DNA of 64,000 bases from Lactuca virosa (taxonomy: Eukaryota > Streptophyta > Magnoliopsida > Asterales > Asteraceae). The notes beneath the pieces were generated by a model. The model ran no database searches. It was given only the letters and a program-made list of their open reading frames with translations, and was not told the DNA's origin. Made by a program: the position numbers and the translations under genes. Below, one piece after another: positions 36,506 through 49,792 of the stretch. The stretch lies in assembly GCA_928212115.1 (NCBI GenBank), contig CAKMRJ010004445.1:82793298-82857297 (forward strand), given 5' to 3'. Every line of letters begins with the position of its first letter. Within the stretch, counting starts at the first letter, position 1.

Positions 36506-36523
36506 AAACCCTAATTAGGGTTT
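36506..36523. other. Telo-box palindrome in L7
   Basis: AAACCCTAATTAGGGTTT, an 18-bp perfect palindrome of two telo-box half sites. Also at 44427-44444 (block B) and 19981-19998 (L3). Confidence 0.7.
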
Positions 36524-38069
36524 CCAACCCAAATACTAGCCCATTTATCAATTTGTTGGGCTTTTAGGTCAATTAGGGCTTTATTGGGCCTATTAGGCCC
36601 ACTAGAATATCATTAAGCCTATTAGAGTTTTCCTTAGGTCAATTAGGGTCCATTAGACCCATTAGGGTTTCAAGCACCCTCAACGAATCAAACTTACAAG
36701 GCAAGCACACCGCCACCCGACACGGCGGCCGATGGCGGTAGGAGGCGGCAGCCACCAGCCTAAGGTGGTGGTTTTCAAATTCTTATATTATTCCATTTTT
36801 AAATTACCTTTTACAACTCAAAATAAACACACTAAAAGGGAAATGAACACACACACATCCACCTTGTGGTGGCCGGTGGTGGCACGTGGTGGCAGCCACC
36901 ACCTCATGGTGGTGGTGGTGGCCTTCTCCGAATTCCCGCCAAACAACACATACCCACATGACCTACACTTGAAACACCTCCAAAGATACACACACCCACA
37001 CCCGGAACAGTAACACCACAACCCACCTAGCGGCGCACGACGGTGGCGGTGGGCTGAGCTTGCGAACGGCAGCAGCTTATGGCGAAACAACCGCATGGAG
37101 ACGACGGCTACAGCGAACCCTAATAGCAGTCGGCTCAACCGCCCCTTCCACGACCACCCTATTAGTCTAACTCTCGTCTTTTCCGGCGAAGAGAGTAGTG
37201 GTTGTGGCGCGTCGGCATAAGGAATAAAGGGAACTCGTCTTCGTCGTCGGCAGTGCAGCAATGGTGGCGAGTTCGTCTTCGACGGCGACAATGGTCCGTC
37301 GTGATTTGTGTCCTCGAGTTCGCCGATGACCGGAGCAGTGAAAGCTCATGCTAAGGCGCGGAGATGGCGGCTGCAAAGGTATGAAGAAGAGGGTGACGGC
37401 TGGGAATAGTGAAATAGGGTTAGGGTTTACGGTGGTATTATGCTTAAATACCCGGATCCTTTAAGATCTATCCCATATTCACAGAAATGGCCCCTCCTTC
37501 CATTATTCTTTCCAAATAAGGTCCGAAATTTACCTTTTAAACCCAGCCTCCTGAGATTCTTTACAAATTAAGTCTAATACTTACCAATAGCCCCTTAGCC
37601 TTCAAAATCTTTTCAAATGAAGTACCAAAAGTTACCATTTAGTCCCTGCCTTCATAAATATTTACAAAACTAATCCGAAACTTACACTATTAACCCCCGA
37701 CTTCTAACATCCGATAATTATTACTTGCTTTTGGTTTATAATAATATAAAATAATAATAAAATGTAACATCCCAAAAATCATGACCAAAAATTTCTTTTT
37801 AAAACATTACTAAACCATAGTACCAAATCATTTCAAACATACTAAAAAGAGTTATATAACAAATCAGAGTATCTTTTCAAAACACTTGTTCATTTTATCA
37901 GAGTAAAACATCCCAGGCTGACTAACTATGGTGTGTGCCATGCGATCATCCCGAGCTCTTCCCTCCGCTACCGGAAGTACCTGAAACCAAAACTGAAAAC
38001 TATAAGCACGAAGCTTAGTGAGTTCCCCAACCTACCACATACCATACACATAACATATAAAGCACATAT

Positions 38070-38362
38070 TGGGCCTTGCCCACTGCATCAGACCAAAGTC
38101 CGGAACTGACTTGGGCCTTGCCCACTGCATCGGACCGAAGTCCGAAACTAACTAGGATCTTCCCTACTACATCGGACCGAAGTCCGAAACTGACTAGGGC
38201 CTCGCCCACTGCATCGGACTGAAGTCCGGAACTGACTAGGGCCTTGCCCACTGCATCGGACCGAAGTCCGGAACTGACTACGGCCTTGCCCACTGCATCG
38301 AACCGAAGTCCGGAACTGACTAGGGCCTTGCCCACTGGATCAGACCGAAGTCCGGAACTAAC
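38070..38362. repeat. 42-bp minisatellite of the gag-only element's LTR (block A)
   Basis: Seven units containing GCCCACTGCATCGGACCGAA and GTCCGGAACTGACTAGG. The same array is at 45991-46285 and, with about eight units, at 52655-52993; a detached unit lies at 38418-38440. Confidence 0.85.
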
Positions 38363-38994
38363 TGAAAATAGAATAACATAATCATAACATATAACATAAA
38401 CACATATACTGCATACTGCATCGGACCGCAGTCCGGAACTCACAACACATAAACATACCTGAATCACAAAGACATCAAGCATACTGAACTACTTCTCGAG
38501 CCTCGCCCCTGCTCTGCTACTAATGAGATATGGAACCCCGTCCATACTCTTCTAACGGTGAGGTACGGGACCTCGCCCACCCTCACCTCCCTACCAGGCA
38601 CATACAAGTATCACACAGACAACAAGTATAATCTATCTTGCAAACCATTTACTGGGCACCCGCCCGACATCGGACCTTGGTCCAGAATATCATACTAGCA
38701 TACAGTGCCTAGGGCTAACCCCCAGGTCTTCCTACTCATCACTACATGGGCCGGGATTATCGCCGTAGACCCATTCACACAAACGTAGACTCACCTCGTA
38801 CTGCTGAAACTGCTGATAACCCTGTGGCTGCTATCCAACAACTCTCTGAACTGCTGCTCCTCTAGCTCCCCGAGCTACCAATACCAAATAATAGTAACAC
38901 TTAGCCTAACTGTCGTCAAGAAGTCAACTAAGTCAACTCTGGTCAAAGTCCTTCTCAAGGTCAAAGTCCTGGTCAAAGTCAACCTTCCGGTTGA

Positions 38995-40135
38995 CTCGAC
39001 TCGTCGAGTTGTTCTGCCAACTCGCCGAGTCCATGCTCCTCAAATCCCAAAACAAACCTGACTCCACTCGTCGAGTCTAGCGAGAACTCGACGAGTTCTC
39101 CTTCATCTAACACCTCGGGACTATCTTCAACCCACTCGCCGAGTTCATCCTTGAAATCGTCGAGTTCATCATCATCGTATGAATATCCAGGCCATGACTC
39201 GCCGAGTTGTATGAACAACTCGTCGAGTTCATCTTCCTAACTAAGAAGATTTTCTTGGACTCGCCGAGTTCCTCTTCGAACTCGTCGAGTACTATGATCT
39301 TCATGTCCATTACGGACCCAGTCTGGTTGAATCCTTTACTAACTCCACTCACTGATCTGAATCATAAACAGAAGGGTTTGGGTTTGCGACCCGACTCGCC
39401 GAGTCCATGAACTTACTCGCCGATTCCACCTTGTGACATCTCTATTCTGTCGATTACAGTCCATTCCAACACCTTCAGCCCATAGATCTGGACTTCTAAT
39501 GCTAGCATTGCACGTAAAGTTGCTAAGTTTACGTGCATGCAAGGTATTATGAGGCTAGAACACTTAACCCAAGTTACAAAGAAGGCCTAGGTCATGAAAT
39601 GAAGCCATGGCTAGGTAAAGCTGCCCCCTCAGAGCTTTCAAAGCTCATAAATGCTTAGATCTTAAGTCCTTTTCGTCCTCAATGGCTCAATGTTCGGATT
39701 GACAGTGGAAATGGTCCAAATGTGACAAAGTCTATGCTAGAAAGGGGATCTAGTTGATTAACAGTCAAGGTATAAGCTTTTTACCTCTAAATGGTCTGAA
39801 ATGCTACCCCAACTCTGGATCTATAGCTTCTTCTTGCACCACCAAGGTCCTTCTTCCTTCTCCAAGCTTCAATTCACTCTTAAGGCAAGAACTAGCTCAA
39901 CAATGGAGTTGGGTAGCTAGGGTTTCGAGTTATGGACAATAGGAGCCTTAAATGAGCCCTAGTGAAGAGAATAAGATGCTTAAATAGAGTACCAAGTCCC
40001 AGAATTAGGGTTTCCAAACGCATACCAGACTCGCCGAGTCCACTTGCCGACTCGCCGAGTCGGTCACTTAATCTTTGTCACAAAATCCGCTCCGACTCGT
40101 AGGGTTCTTCCCTAGACTCGACGAGTTGACCCCTT
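38995..40135. repeat. Clusters of the 11-bp palindrome ACTCGNCGAGT
   Basis: About 15-20 occurrences with N = C, T or A, in two groups: 38995-39430 and 40025-40135, the second 40-150 bp upstream of the TATA box. Also in both sister LTRs and in LTR L5 (57510-57960, 58550-58655). Spacing is irregular, so this is a dispersed motif, not an array. Confidence 0.8.
39979..39987 (-). promoter_or_regulatory. TATA box of the gag-only element's LTR (block A)
   Basis: Minus CTATTTAAG, 200 bp inside the LTR 5' end; sister copies are at 47900-47908 and 54589-54597. A donor-like AGAG/GTAAAA lies 195 bp downstream in each. Confidence 0.55.
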
Positions 40136-40186
40136 TGACTTAGGGTTTCCTTTCCTTTCTTGGTCTTTCTGATTCTGGGTGTTACA

Positions 40187-40624
40187 ACTCTCCCCCACTT
40201 AAACTAGACTTCGTCCTCGAAGTCCGCTGCGGCCAACTGTCCTGCAATCTGCTTTCCACCTTCCTGCCTGATGAATCTAACTCCTGTTGACCACTTCCAT
40301 TGACCTTCCTCCTGGTCATTACGGCTAAACTAGTCCCTGCAGATAATACCCTCGAGTGCGTTCTAATCCTGTCAATACTGAGAACGCAACTTACTCATCT
40401 GACAATCTTTCCGGTACTCCTCGAGTACTTATGTTGGACATCCTAGAGGTTCACCCCTTTTTCCTTGCGCGTTTTCTGGCCTTCCCAAGGCAACGTTCCA
40501 TAACTAATCACCTCCTCTATCACCGTGAAGGACATATCCTTCATGATATTTATCACTCCAGCCACTCCCAGTGCTGGTCACTACTGCCGGTAGACACTAA
40601 ATACTCCTTACTACTATACTTTTC
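40187..40624 (-). mobile_element. Duplicated stub of the gag-only element's interior
   Basis: 438 bp starting with the polypurine tract complement ACTCTCCCCCACT, identical in layout to 48108-48543, and cut at the duplication junction. No coding. Confidence 0.85.
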
Positions 40625-43600
40625 TCAAGATCTTCAAGATTGTAAGTGTTTCCTTCCTTGTTTAGTTGATCTCTTCCATTATCTAGTGATCTTACATGAT
40701 TTCATCCGTGAAATCATTCCATTTTCATAGATCTTCAAGTGTTCTTCATTTCACCAAGAACACACACTAGTGTTTTGGGCCGAAAACACCCTCCTTTGCT
40801 TCCATATTGTAAGTATCTATCTCCTGTACTTGTTATCTACTAAGGATACTTGAATTAGGGCCTTGAAAACATCTATTTTATCCAAGAACAAAGGTGTTTT
40901 CGGTCTAGTGCATCTCCTTAGACCGAAAACCCTTATGAAGGGTGCTAAAATGACTTTAAGCCTTCCTAATGCTTAGTATTGAGTCTAGAACACTTCATTG
41001 ATAGTTGTAAGCCCTTGGAAATCACCTTATGCAACAAAGATCATGAGTTTTCGGTCAAGACCATATGGACCGAAAACCTCTTTGAACCGAAAGCTCCAAT
41101 GAGAGGCCATACTCCCCTTAGATGCAACCCTAATGTACTACTAGCACTTGAATCAAAGTGTTAACCATGTTTTAGGGTGTCTTAACTTGATTAATTTGTT
41201 ATTAATTAACTAATTGGATACATATATGTGTCAATATATGTTAAATAGGATCTGTGTGTATGCTCAAGCCTTCACTTGACACTTAGCATCCTATACCATC
41301 CGTTCATCCAAACCACTCACTGCAGGTGAGTTCATACCGTTAATGAACCTTTTAAATGATTTTAAATGCTTTTATGGGGGGAATACAAGTTGAACTATTA
41401 TAGTTATTATATCAATCACATGTGATTAATAACTACCAAACAAGTGGATTTCTTACTTTTCAAACTGTGTTATCAAACAAACTACTTCAAACTGTTTTAC
41501 AAACTCTTTTGCATGTTAAATACTTTTATCAAACTCTTTTAAACTTATACTTTGTCAAAAGTGTATCTATATAGATATATTTATATAAGTAGGATTGAAA
41601 ATACATAGGACTGATAGCTCACCTTACCTCCTGTTCCTTGTTTGGTTGTGGACTTAGGGTATCGGTTGTTTGTCCGAAGGTCATTTGAATCCTAGTTATA
41701 TATTATGTATATGTATATAGACATTAAAGTTCCTTCTTTCATTTCAATCCCTTTGGGTAGCAAAGGTATACAAACATGTTCATTTATACAAACAACATTA
41801 CTAGTAAACTATAATAGGTATAGTTTAGGAAGTTCAATACTATTACTAGAACAGTGAAACATACAATGAGTCAGTTCATACATGCGTCAATACATACTAT
41901 GATGAGAAACAAACATAACATACAGATAGAAAACACTATGATGAGAAACAAACATAACATACAGATAGAGAATACTATAACGAGAAACAAACAATAACAT
42001 ACAGAGAGAACATACATACATACTAGACAGAGAGAACATACAATACAGCTAGTACATCCAATACATATACAAGAACATTACAACAGTTATGTGAGCCACG
42101 TAACGGGGCATGGCATCACCTGTCATGGCTCGTTTTGTATCCAGAATCTCCTTCAATGGGGAGCGTTGAATTTGTGTATAGATCTATACTAGATTGACTA
42201 TCCTACACCTTGCTGCTCGCTACAGTGGGACTTTCAAGTCTACGGGTGCCAAATGTCATTTCTTCCGATGTTTTTCATCGTCGTGTTTTTAGTCGGTAGC
42301 ATGGTACTGGCATATCACATGGAAATTTAAATAACAATTGGTTTAAGGTAGTTAGTACAGCAGTAGTTACTTAATACAACACTACAGTACTTTATTATTT
42401 CCCCATTGCATTCACTTTGTGATCTTCACACAATGAACAGTAATGTAAAACTATATTTTTGGTTAATGATAGTCATATTTGGGAAAATACACACTTTTAC
42501 AAGAGACACACATATAAACATTTGATGCCTTGGTAGAAGGCTACTTTTAGTAGAAAACATAGGGTTTTCTAGGATAGTTCAAACAAATACAAACATTTAC
42601 AAACTTATACATCACATACTTACAAATACTTTCATACAAGCAATGACACTAAGATACTTATGATCTCACCAGCCTTAATGCTGATAACCTCTTTCAAAAT
42701 AACTTGTATTCTCAGGTCACCAGTAGACAGGTACCGGTGCCAGGTTTTGAGAAGATGGAGCTCGTTCAAGACTCATCTTTTATTTTGATTCATATTTTTG
42801 GTGTCTAGTAAACTTGACAGAACATACTTGTATTAAAATTATATTATTAATGCAATGGATGATGTTGTTGCTTGTTTACTATTATGTATTGTTGTGATAC
42901 TGTACATGACGTCCTCCACCCCTGAACGATTCCGCCGTTCCGGTTTTGGGGTGTGACAGCATCAGGTTGGAATACCTCAGGCCCTCAACCATCCGGTTGG
43001 AATGCCAACACACTATGGGTCCAATCATCCTCGGGATGGAATACCCCAGGCCCACAACCAACAGGTTGGAATGCCCACATACTATAAGTCCAATCATCCT
43101 CGGGATGGAATACTCACGACCCACAACCAACAGGTTGGAATGCCCACATACTATGAGTCCAATCATCCTAGGGATGGAATACTCACGGCCCACAACCAAC
43201 AGGTTGGAATGACCACATATTATGAGTCCAATCATCCTCGGGATGGAATACTCATGGCCAACAACCAACAGGTTGGAATCCCCAGGACTATTGGCTTTCG
43301 CATAAAGCAGATAAGACTCAACCGTCAAACAAACATGTGCAAATATAACAGATAATCACATAACAGTCTATAGACAACAACTGATCTAACAGATCATACC
43401 ACATACCACATAATATTATCCTACCCTCTAGAATACCGAACTAACAGGTCATACCACACATCACATAATATCATCCTACCCTCTAGGATACCGATCTAAC
43501 AGATCATACTAGCATAACATAACTAAATAACAATTCAAAGGGACGGCCTTGGTACCTTAGACCCTTGAGTATAGTGAGGATAACTCACCTGGCGCACTGC

Positions 43601-46600
43601 TGAAGTCCCGCAGACAAAACTCCAGCTGCTAGTTGACAGATTCCCAAGCTGTCAACATCAAACAACACCCAATTACTAATTAGGTTCCAAGCCCAAGGTC
43701 CAACTCACACTCCAAAGGCCCAATAGTCAACCAATGGGCCAAATCCCAACATATGGCCTAATTTTCCAAATTGGGCCCAGACCTTTACATGGTCTTTCCT
43801 TAAGGCCCGTTCAAGTATTCTAGTCCAAACTATTTGTATACCTATGGCCCAATATCACATAATCATAAAGGCCCAGTTATGGCCCATCTATGGCCCAATT
43901 TTCCAAATTGGGCCCAAGACTCTCACATAGGCCTTGTCCTAAAACCCATATAATTATTTAGTCCATTTGCTTATTCTTGGAAAGCCCATTAATAGTCCAA
44001 TCGCCAAAGCCCGATAGAAAAGGCCCAACACAAAGTCCAAGTGAAATTAGAATTTCACATAAAATGACAATTAGGGTTAAGTTTTTCTCACTTAACCCAT
44101 TAAGGACTTAATCCATTAAGTCCCTCACTTTACTAAATAAGTCATATGGTGTGATTGGACTTAATGCATAATTCCATTCCGATGGCCCAAATGTGGGTCC
44201 CGATATGTCCAAGCCCATAATCCCAAAATTAGGGTTTTCTCATGAAATGATGATTAGGGTTAAGTGTTTCTTACTTAACCCATTAAGGACTTAATACATT
44301 AAGTCTATTCTTGCCTTAAGTTAGTTTGCTAATGATTATTAATTATTATCTTAGGTTTAATAATAAATTCTTGTGTGTGTCCCAAACAATTCCCACATTT
44401 AGGGTTTTATGCTCATAGGGTTTTCCAAACCCTAATTAGGGTTTCCAACCCAAATACTTGCCCATTTATCAATTTGTTGGGCTTTTAGGTCAATTAGGGC
44501 TTTATTGGGCCTATTAGGCCCACTAGAATATCATTAAGCCTATTAGAGTTTTCCTTATGTCAATTAGGGTCCATTAGACCCATTAGGGTTTCAAGCACCC
44601 TCAACGAATCAAACTTACAAGGCAAGCACACCGCCACCCGACACGGCGGCCGATGGCGGTAGGAGGCGGCAGCCACCACCCTAAGGTGGTGGTTTTCAAA
44701 TTCTTTTATTATTCCATTTTTAAATTACATTTTACAACTCAAAATAAACACACTAAAAGGGAAATGAACACACACACATCCACCTTGTGGTGGCTGGTGG
44801 TGGCACGTGGTGGCAGCCACCACCTCACGGTGGTGGTGGTGGCCTTCTCCGAATTCCCGCCAAACAACACATACCCACATGACCTACACTTGAAACACCT
44901 CCAAAGATACACACACCCACACCCGGAACAGTAACACCACAACCCACCTAGCGGCGCACGACGGTGGCGGTGGGCTGAGCTTGCGAACGGCAGCAGCTTA
45001 TGGCGAAACAACCGCATGGAGACGACAGCTACAGCGAACCCTAATAGCAGTCGGCTCAACCGCCCCTTCCACGACCACCCTATTAGTCTAACTCTCGTCT
45101 TTTCCGGCGAAGAGAGTAGTGGTTGTGGCACGTCGGCATAAGGAATAAAGAGAACTCGTCTTCGTCGTCGGCAGTGCAGCAATGGTGGCGAGTTCGTCTT
45201 CGACGGCGACAATGGTCGATCGTGATTTGCGTCCTCGAGTTCGCCGATGACCGGAGCAGTGAAAGCTCATGCTAACGCGCGGAGATGGCGGCTGCAAAGG
45301 TATGAAGAAGAGGGTGACGGCTGGGAATAGTGAAATAGGGTTAGGGTTTACGGTGGTATTATGCTTAAATACACGGATCCTTTAAGATCTATCCCATATT
45401 CACAGAAATGGCCCCTCCTTCTATTATTCTTTCCAAATAAGGTCCGAAATTTACCTTTTAAACCCAGCCTCCTGAGATTCTTTACAAATTAAGTCTAATA
45501 CTTACCAATAGCCCCTTAGCCTTCAAAATCTTTTCAAATGAAGTACCAAAAGTTACCATTTAGTCCCTGCCTTCATAAATATTTACAAAACTAATCCGAA
45601 ACTTACACTATTAACCCCCGACTTCTAACATCCGATAATTATTACTTGCTTTTGGTTTATAATAATATAAAATAATAATAAAATGTAACATCCCAAAAAT
45701 CATGACCAAAAATTTCTTTTTAAAACATTACTAAACCATAGTACCAAATCATTTCAAACATACTAAAAAGAGTTATATAACAAATCAGAGTATCTTTTCA
45801 AAACACTTGTTCATTTTATCAGAGTAAAACATCCCAGGCTGACTAACTATGGTGTGTGCCATGCGATCATCCCGAGCTCTTCCCTCCGCTACCGGAAGTA
45901 CCTGAAACCAAAACTGAAAACTATAAGCACGAAGCTTAGTGAGTTCCCCAACCTACCACATACCATACACATAACATATAAAGCACATATTGGGCCTTGC
46001 CCACTGCATCAGACCAAAGTCCGGAACTGACTTGGGCCTTGCCCACTGCATCGGACCGAATTCCGAAACTAACTAGGATCTTGCCTACTGCATCGGACCG
46101 AAGTCCGAAACTGACTAGGGCCTCGCCCACTGCATCGGACTGAAGTCCGGAACTGACTAGGGCCTTGCCCACTGCATCGGCCCGAAGTCCGGAACTGACT
46201 ACGGCCTTGCCCACTGCATCGAACCGAAGTCCGGAACTGACTAGGGCCTTGCCCACTGGATCAGACCGAAGTCCGGAACTAACTGAAAATAGAATAACAT
46301 AATCATAACATATAACATAAACACATATACTGCATACTGCATCGGACCGCAGTCCGGAACTCACAACACATAAACATACCTGAATCACAAAGACATCAAG
46401 CATACTGAACTACTTCTCGAGCCTCGCCCCTGCTCTGCTACTAATGAGATATGGAACCCCGTCCATACTCTTCTAACGGTGAGATACGGGACCTCGCCCA
46501 CCCTCACCTCCCTACCAGGCACATACAAGTATCACACAGACAACAAGTATAATCTATCTTGCAAACCATTTACTGGGCACCCGCCCGACATCGGACCTTG

Positions 46601-48543
46601 GTCCAGAATATCATACTAGCATACAGTGCCTAGGGCTAACCCCCAGGTCTTCCTACTCATCACTACATGGGCCGGGATTATCGCCGTAGACCCATTCACA
46701 CAAACGGAGACTCACCTCGTACTGCTGAAACTGCTGATAACCCTCTGGCTGCTATCCAACAACTCTCTGAACTGCTGCTCCTCTAGCTCCCCGAGCTACC
46801 AATACCAAATAATAGTAACACTTAGCCTAACTGTCGTCAAGAAGTCAACTAAGTCAACTCTGGTCAAAGTCCTTCTCAAGGTCAAAGTCCTGGTCAAAGT
46901 CAACCTTCCGGTTGACTCGACTCGCCGAGTTGTTCTGCCAACTCGCCGAGTCCATGCTCCTCAAATCCCAAAACAAACCTGACTCCACTCGTCGAGTCTA
47001 GCGAGAACTCGACGAGTTCTCCTTCATCTAACACCTCGGGACTATCTTCAACCCACTCGCCGAGTTCATCCTTGAAATCGTCGAGTTCATCATCATCGTA
47101 TGAATATCCAGGCCATGACTCGCCGAGTTGTATGAACAACTCGTCGAGTTCATCTTCCTAACTAAGAAGATTTTCTTGGACTCGCCGAGTTCCTCTTCGA
47201 ACTCGTCGAGTACTATGATCTTCATGTCCATTACGGACCCAGTCTGGTTGAATCCTTTACTAACTCCACTCACTGATCCGAATCATAAACAGAAGGGTTT
47301 GGGTTTGCGACCCGACTCGCCGAGTCCATGAACTGACTCGCCGAGTCCACCTTGTGACATCTCTATTCTGTCGATTACAGTCCATTCCAACACCTTCAGC
47401 CCATAGATCTGGACTTCTAATGCTAGCATTGCACGTAAAGTTGCTAACTTTACGTGCATGCAAGGTATTATGAGGCTAGAACACTTAACCCAAGTTACAA
47501 AGAAGGCCTAGGTCATGAAATGAAGCCATGGCTAGGTAAAGCTGCCCCCTCAGAGCTTCTAAAGCTCATAAATGCTTAGATCTTAAGTCCTTTTCGTCCT
47601 CAATGGCTCAATGTTCGGATTGACAGTGGAAATGGTCCAAATGTGACAAAATCTATGCTAGAAAGGGGATCTAGATGATTAACAGTCAAGGTATAAGCTT
47701 TTTACCTCTAAATGGTCTGAAATGCTACCCCAACTCTGGATCTATAGCTTCTTCTTGCACCACCAAGGTCCTTCTTCCTTCTCCAAGCTTCAATTCACTC
47801 TTAAGGCAAGAACTAGCTCAACAATGGAGTTGGGTAGCTAGGGTTTCGAGTTCTGGACAATAGGAGCCTTAAATGAGCCCTAGTGAAGAGAATAAGATGC
47901 TTAAATAGAGTACCAAGTCCCAGAATTAGGGTTTCCAAACCCATACCAGACTCGCCGAGTCCACTTGCCGACTCGCCGAGTCGGTCACTTAATCTTTGTC
48001 ACAGAATCCGCTCCGACTCGTAGAGTTCTTCCCTAGACTCGACGAGTTGACCCCTTTGACTTAGGGTTTCCTTTCCTTTCTTGGTCTTTCTGATTCTGGG
48101 TGTTACAACTCTCCCCCATTTAAACTAGACTTCGTCCTCGAAGTCCGCTGCGGCCAACTGTCCTGCAATCTGCTTTCCACCTTCCTGCCTGATGAATCTA
48201 ACTCCTGTTGACCACTTCCATTGACCTTCCTCCTGGTCATTACGGCTAAACTAGTCCCTGCAGATAATACCCTCGAGTGCGTTCTAATCCTGTCAATACT
48301 GAGAACGCAACTTACTCATCTGACAATCTTTCCGGTACTCCTCGAGTACTTATGTTGGACATCCTAGAGGTTCACCCCTTTTTCCTTGCGCGTTTTCTGG
48401 CCTTCCCAAGGCAACGTTCCATAACTAATCACCTCCTCTATCACCGTGAAGGACATATCCTTCATGATATTTATCACTCCAGCCACTCCCAGTGCTGGTC
48501 ACTACTGCCGATTGACACTAAATACTCCTTACTACTATACTTT
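40625..48543. repeat. Tandem duplication block B (7.92 kb)
   Basis: Direct repeat of 32701-40624. At its right end it continues into the rest of the gag-only element (AGTGCTGAGCGCCC), so block B has the original right flank. The truncated L2 LTR here is 40625-42958. Confidence 0.92.
45684..48107 (-). mobile_element. 3' LTR of the gag-only element
   Basis: 2424 bp, TGTAACATCCC...GGGTGTTACA, with conserved block 45895-45951, minisatellite 45991-46285, palindrome clusters and TATA 47900-47908. ACTCTCCCCCAT (polypurine complement) follows at 48108-48119. Confidence 0.9.
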
Positions 48544-48574
48544 AGTGCTGAGCGCCCATCCCAGCGAATGGATC

Positions 48575-48672
48575 AGATAATCCTTCGAGTAAAAGATTCA
48601 TCCCTGCAACGGTTAGAATCAGACGAGAGATGCGCAACATAGTCAAATCACTCACTCTGAGATTATTTAATC
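48575..48672 (-). other. Conserved stem-closed motif, 3' copy (gag-only element)
   Basis: AGATAATCCTTCGAGTA...GAGATTATTTAATC; closing arms pair with wobble. Copy of the unit at 17743-17840. Confidence 0.6.
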
Positions 48673-49792
48673 ATGCCGTTAGTGGCCTAGCACCTCTCAG
48701 TCAACTAACTACTTCTACTCACGGATCCCCTTAGTACTGTCCCTGTCCGGAGATTCTGTTGTCTCTGATCTGCTCTCCAGACGAAACGAGACCACCCCGA
48801 TTCCAACTAAACTGCCCTCATCTTGACCACTGGACTCCTACTGGTTACTGAACTCAAACTCCATTTCTCAGTTGCTCTCAGCGACTTCCGAAGAAAACTT
48901 CGGCTAACTACAACTGCTCTGTCTACCTTGCCACCCTGGCTCTCTAATTCCCGGGATCCTCAATCCCCTATCTTGACTCTAAATTCTCTACCAGGTTCCA
49001 CCTGAGCTGCTAAAATCTCACGGGCCTCGCCCACGGGTCTCACCCAAACTAGATCTAGAGCAGTCTCTCCCTCTAGTTTCACCCGTACTGCTACTAATAT
49101 ACGGGCCTCGCCTACGGGTCTCACCCAACTGTATCTTGGAGTGGCCTGTCCCTCAGGTATCACATATCTAGGGCTATGCAGGCCTACCACCATACTAAGT
49201 CTCAACGAACTATGTCTACCTGATCCTGACCATACTAACTAGGAGATACGGACCTCGCCCACACTCCCCTATCTAGGAGATACGGGCCTTCGCCCACACT
49301 CCTCTAACTGGCTACTAACAAATGTTGCGGCTATCCCATAGTCTTACCACACTCCCCATGCTGACTCTACACTGACTACTAATCTGAAAGCATCCCATGT
49401 CGGACATTCACTCAATCTACATGTTGACTCACTCGAGTCCTGCCGGCGATCCTCCAACCTGGTTTTCCGAACCAGCTATCGTCTAATGTGATTACTATGG
49501 TCATCCCGTAGCCTCACTATACTTCCTGTACTGTCTACCTGCTGGTGAATGCTACGGCTGTCCCGTAGTCTTACATCCTGGCTAAAATCATGTCTTGCCG
49601 AGAAAATCTTCAACCTGGTTTCCCAAACCAATCATCTACTGATCGCTATTACACGCACTCAACACTGGGAAGTTTCCCAAACTCCCAACTCACGTGTTTC
49701 TTATCCGAAAAGCCACTCGGACTATTACCCTAATCAATAGAGTTGCGAACTCATTCCAACTCCTTACTTCTAATCCTGAATACTTGGAGGGC

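Larger units (their letters stand above)
37763..40186 (-). mobile_element. LTR of the gag-only element, duplicated copy (block A)
   Basis: TGTAACATCCC...GGGTGTTACA, 2424 bp; 98-99% like 45684-48107. It is preceded by TAAAA, the same target sequence as the true element end, because it is a by-product of the block duplication. It contains the conserved block (37974-38030), minisatellite, ACTCGNCGAGT clusters, candidate intron donor (39784) and TATA (39979-39987). Confidence 0.88.
32701..40624. repeat. Tandem duplication block A (7.92 kb)
   Basis: From TCAAGATCTTCAAG inside L2 to TATACTTTTC inside the gag-only element. It is followed at once by block B, which differs mainly by scattered single-base substitutions. 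The block spans most of L2, the middle of L7, one complete LTR of the gag-only element and 438 bp of its interior. The breakpoints share no extended homology. Confidence 0.92.

Noticed and set aside
36818..37291. 157-codon minus-strand frame, duplicated at 44739-45212, as a conserved gene
   Set aside because: It is the GGTGG-rich part of LTR L7; conservation is due to the recent block duplication, and the sequence is low-complexity (poly-Arg, TTTT, CVF runs).
38979..39352. Acidic minus-strand frames in the gag-only LTRs (repeated at 46900-47273 and 53589-53962) as a small protein family
   Set aside because: The Asp/Glu-Leu-rich sequence follows from translated ACTCGNCGAGT palindromes (DELGE-like); they lie in LTR DNA and exist only as copies of it.
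38995..40135. Regular ACTCGNCGAGT words as a CRISPR array
   Set aside because: Irregular spacing, palindromic 11-bp words, plant LTR context; no cas genes and eukaryotic DNA.
37763..40186. A third independent insertion of the gag-only element
   Set aside because: Its flanks and 438-bp stub are identical to block B and end at the duplication junction, so it is a duplicated LTR.
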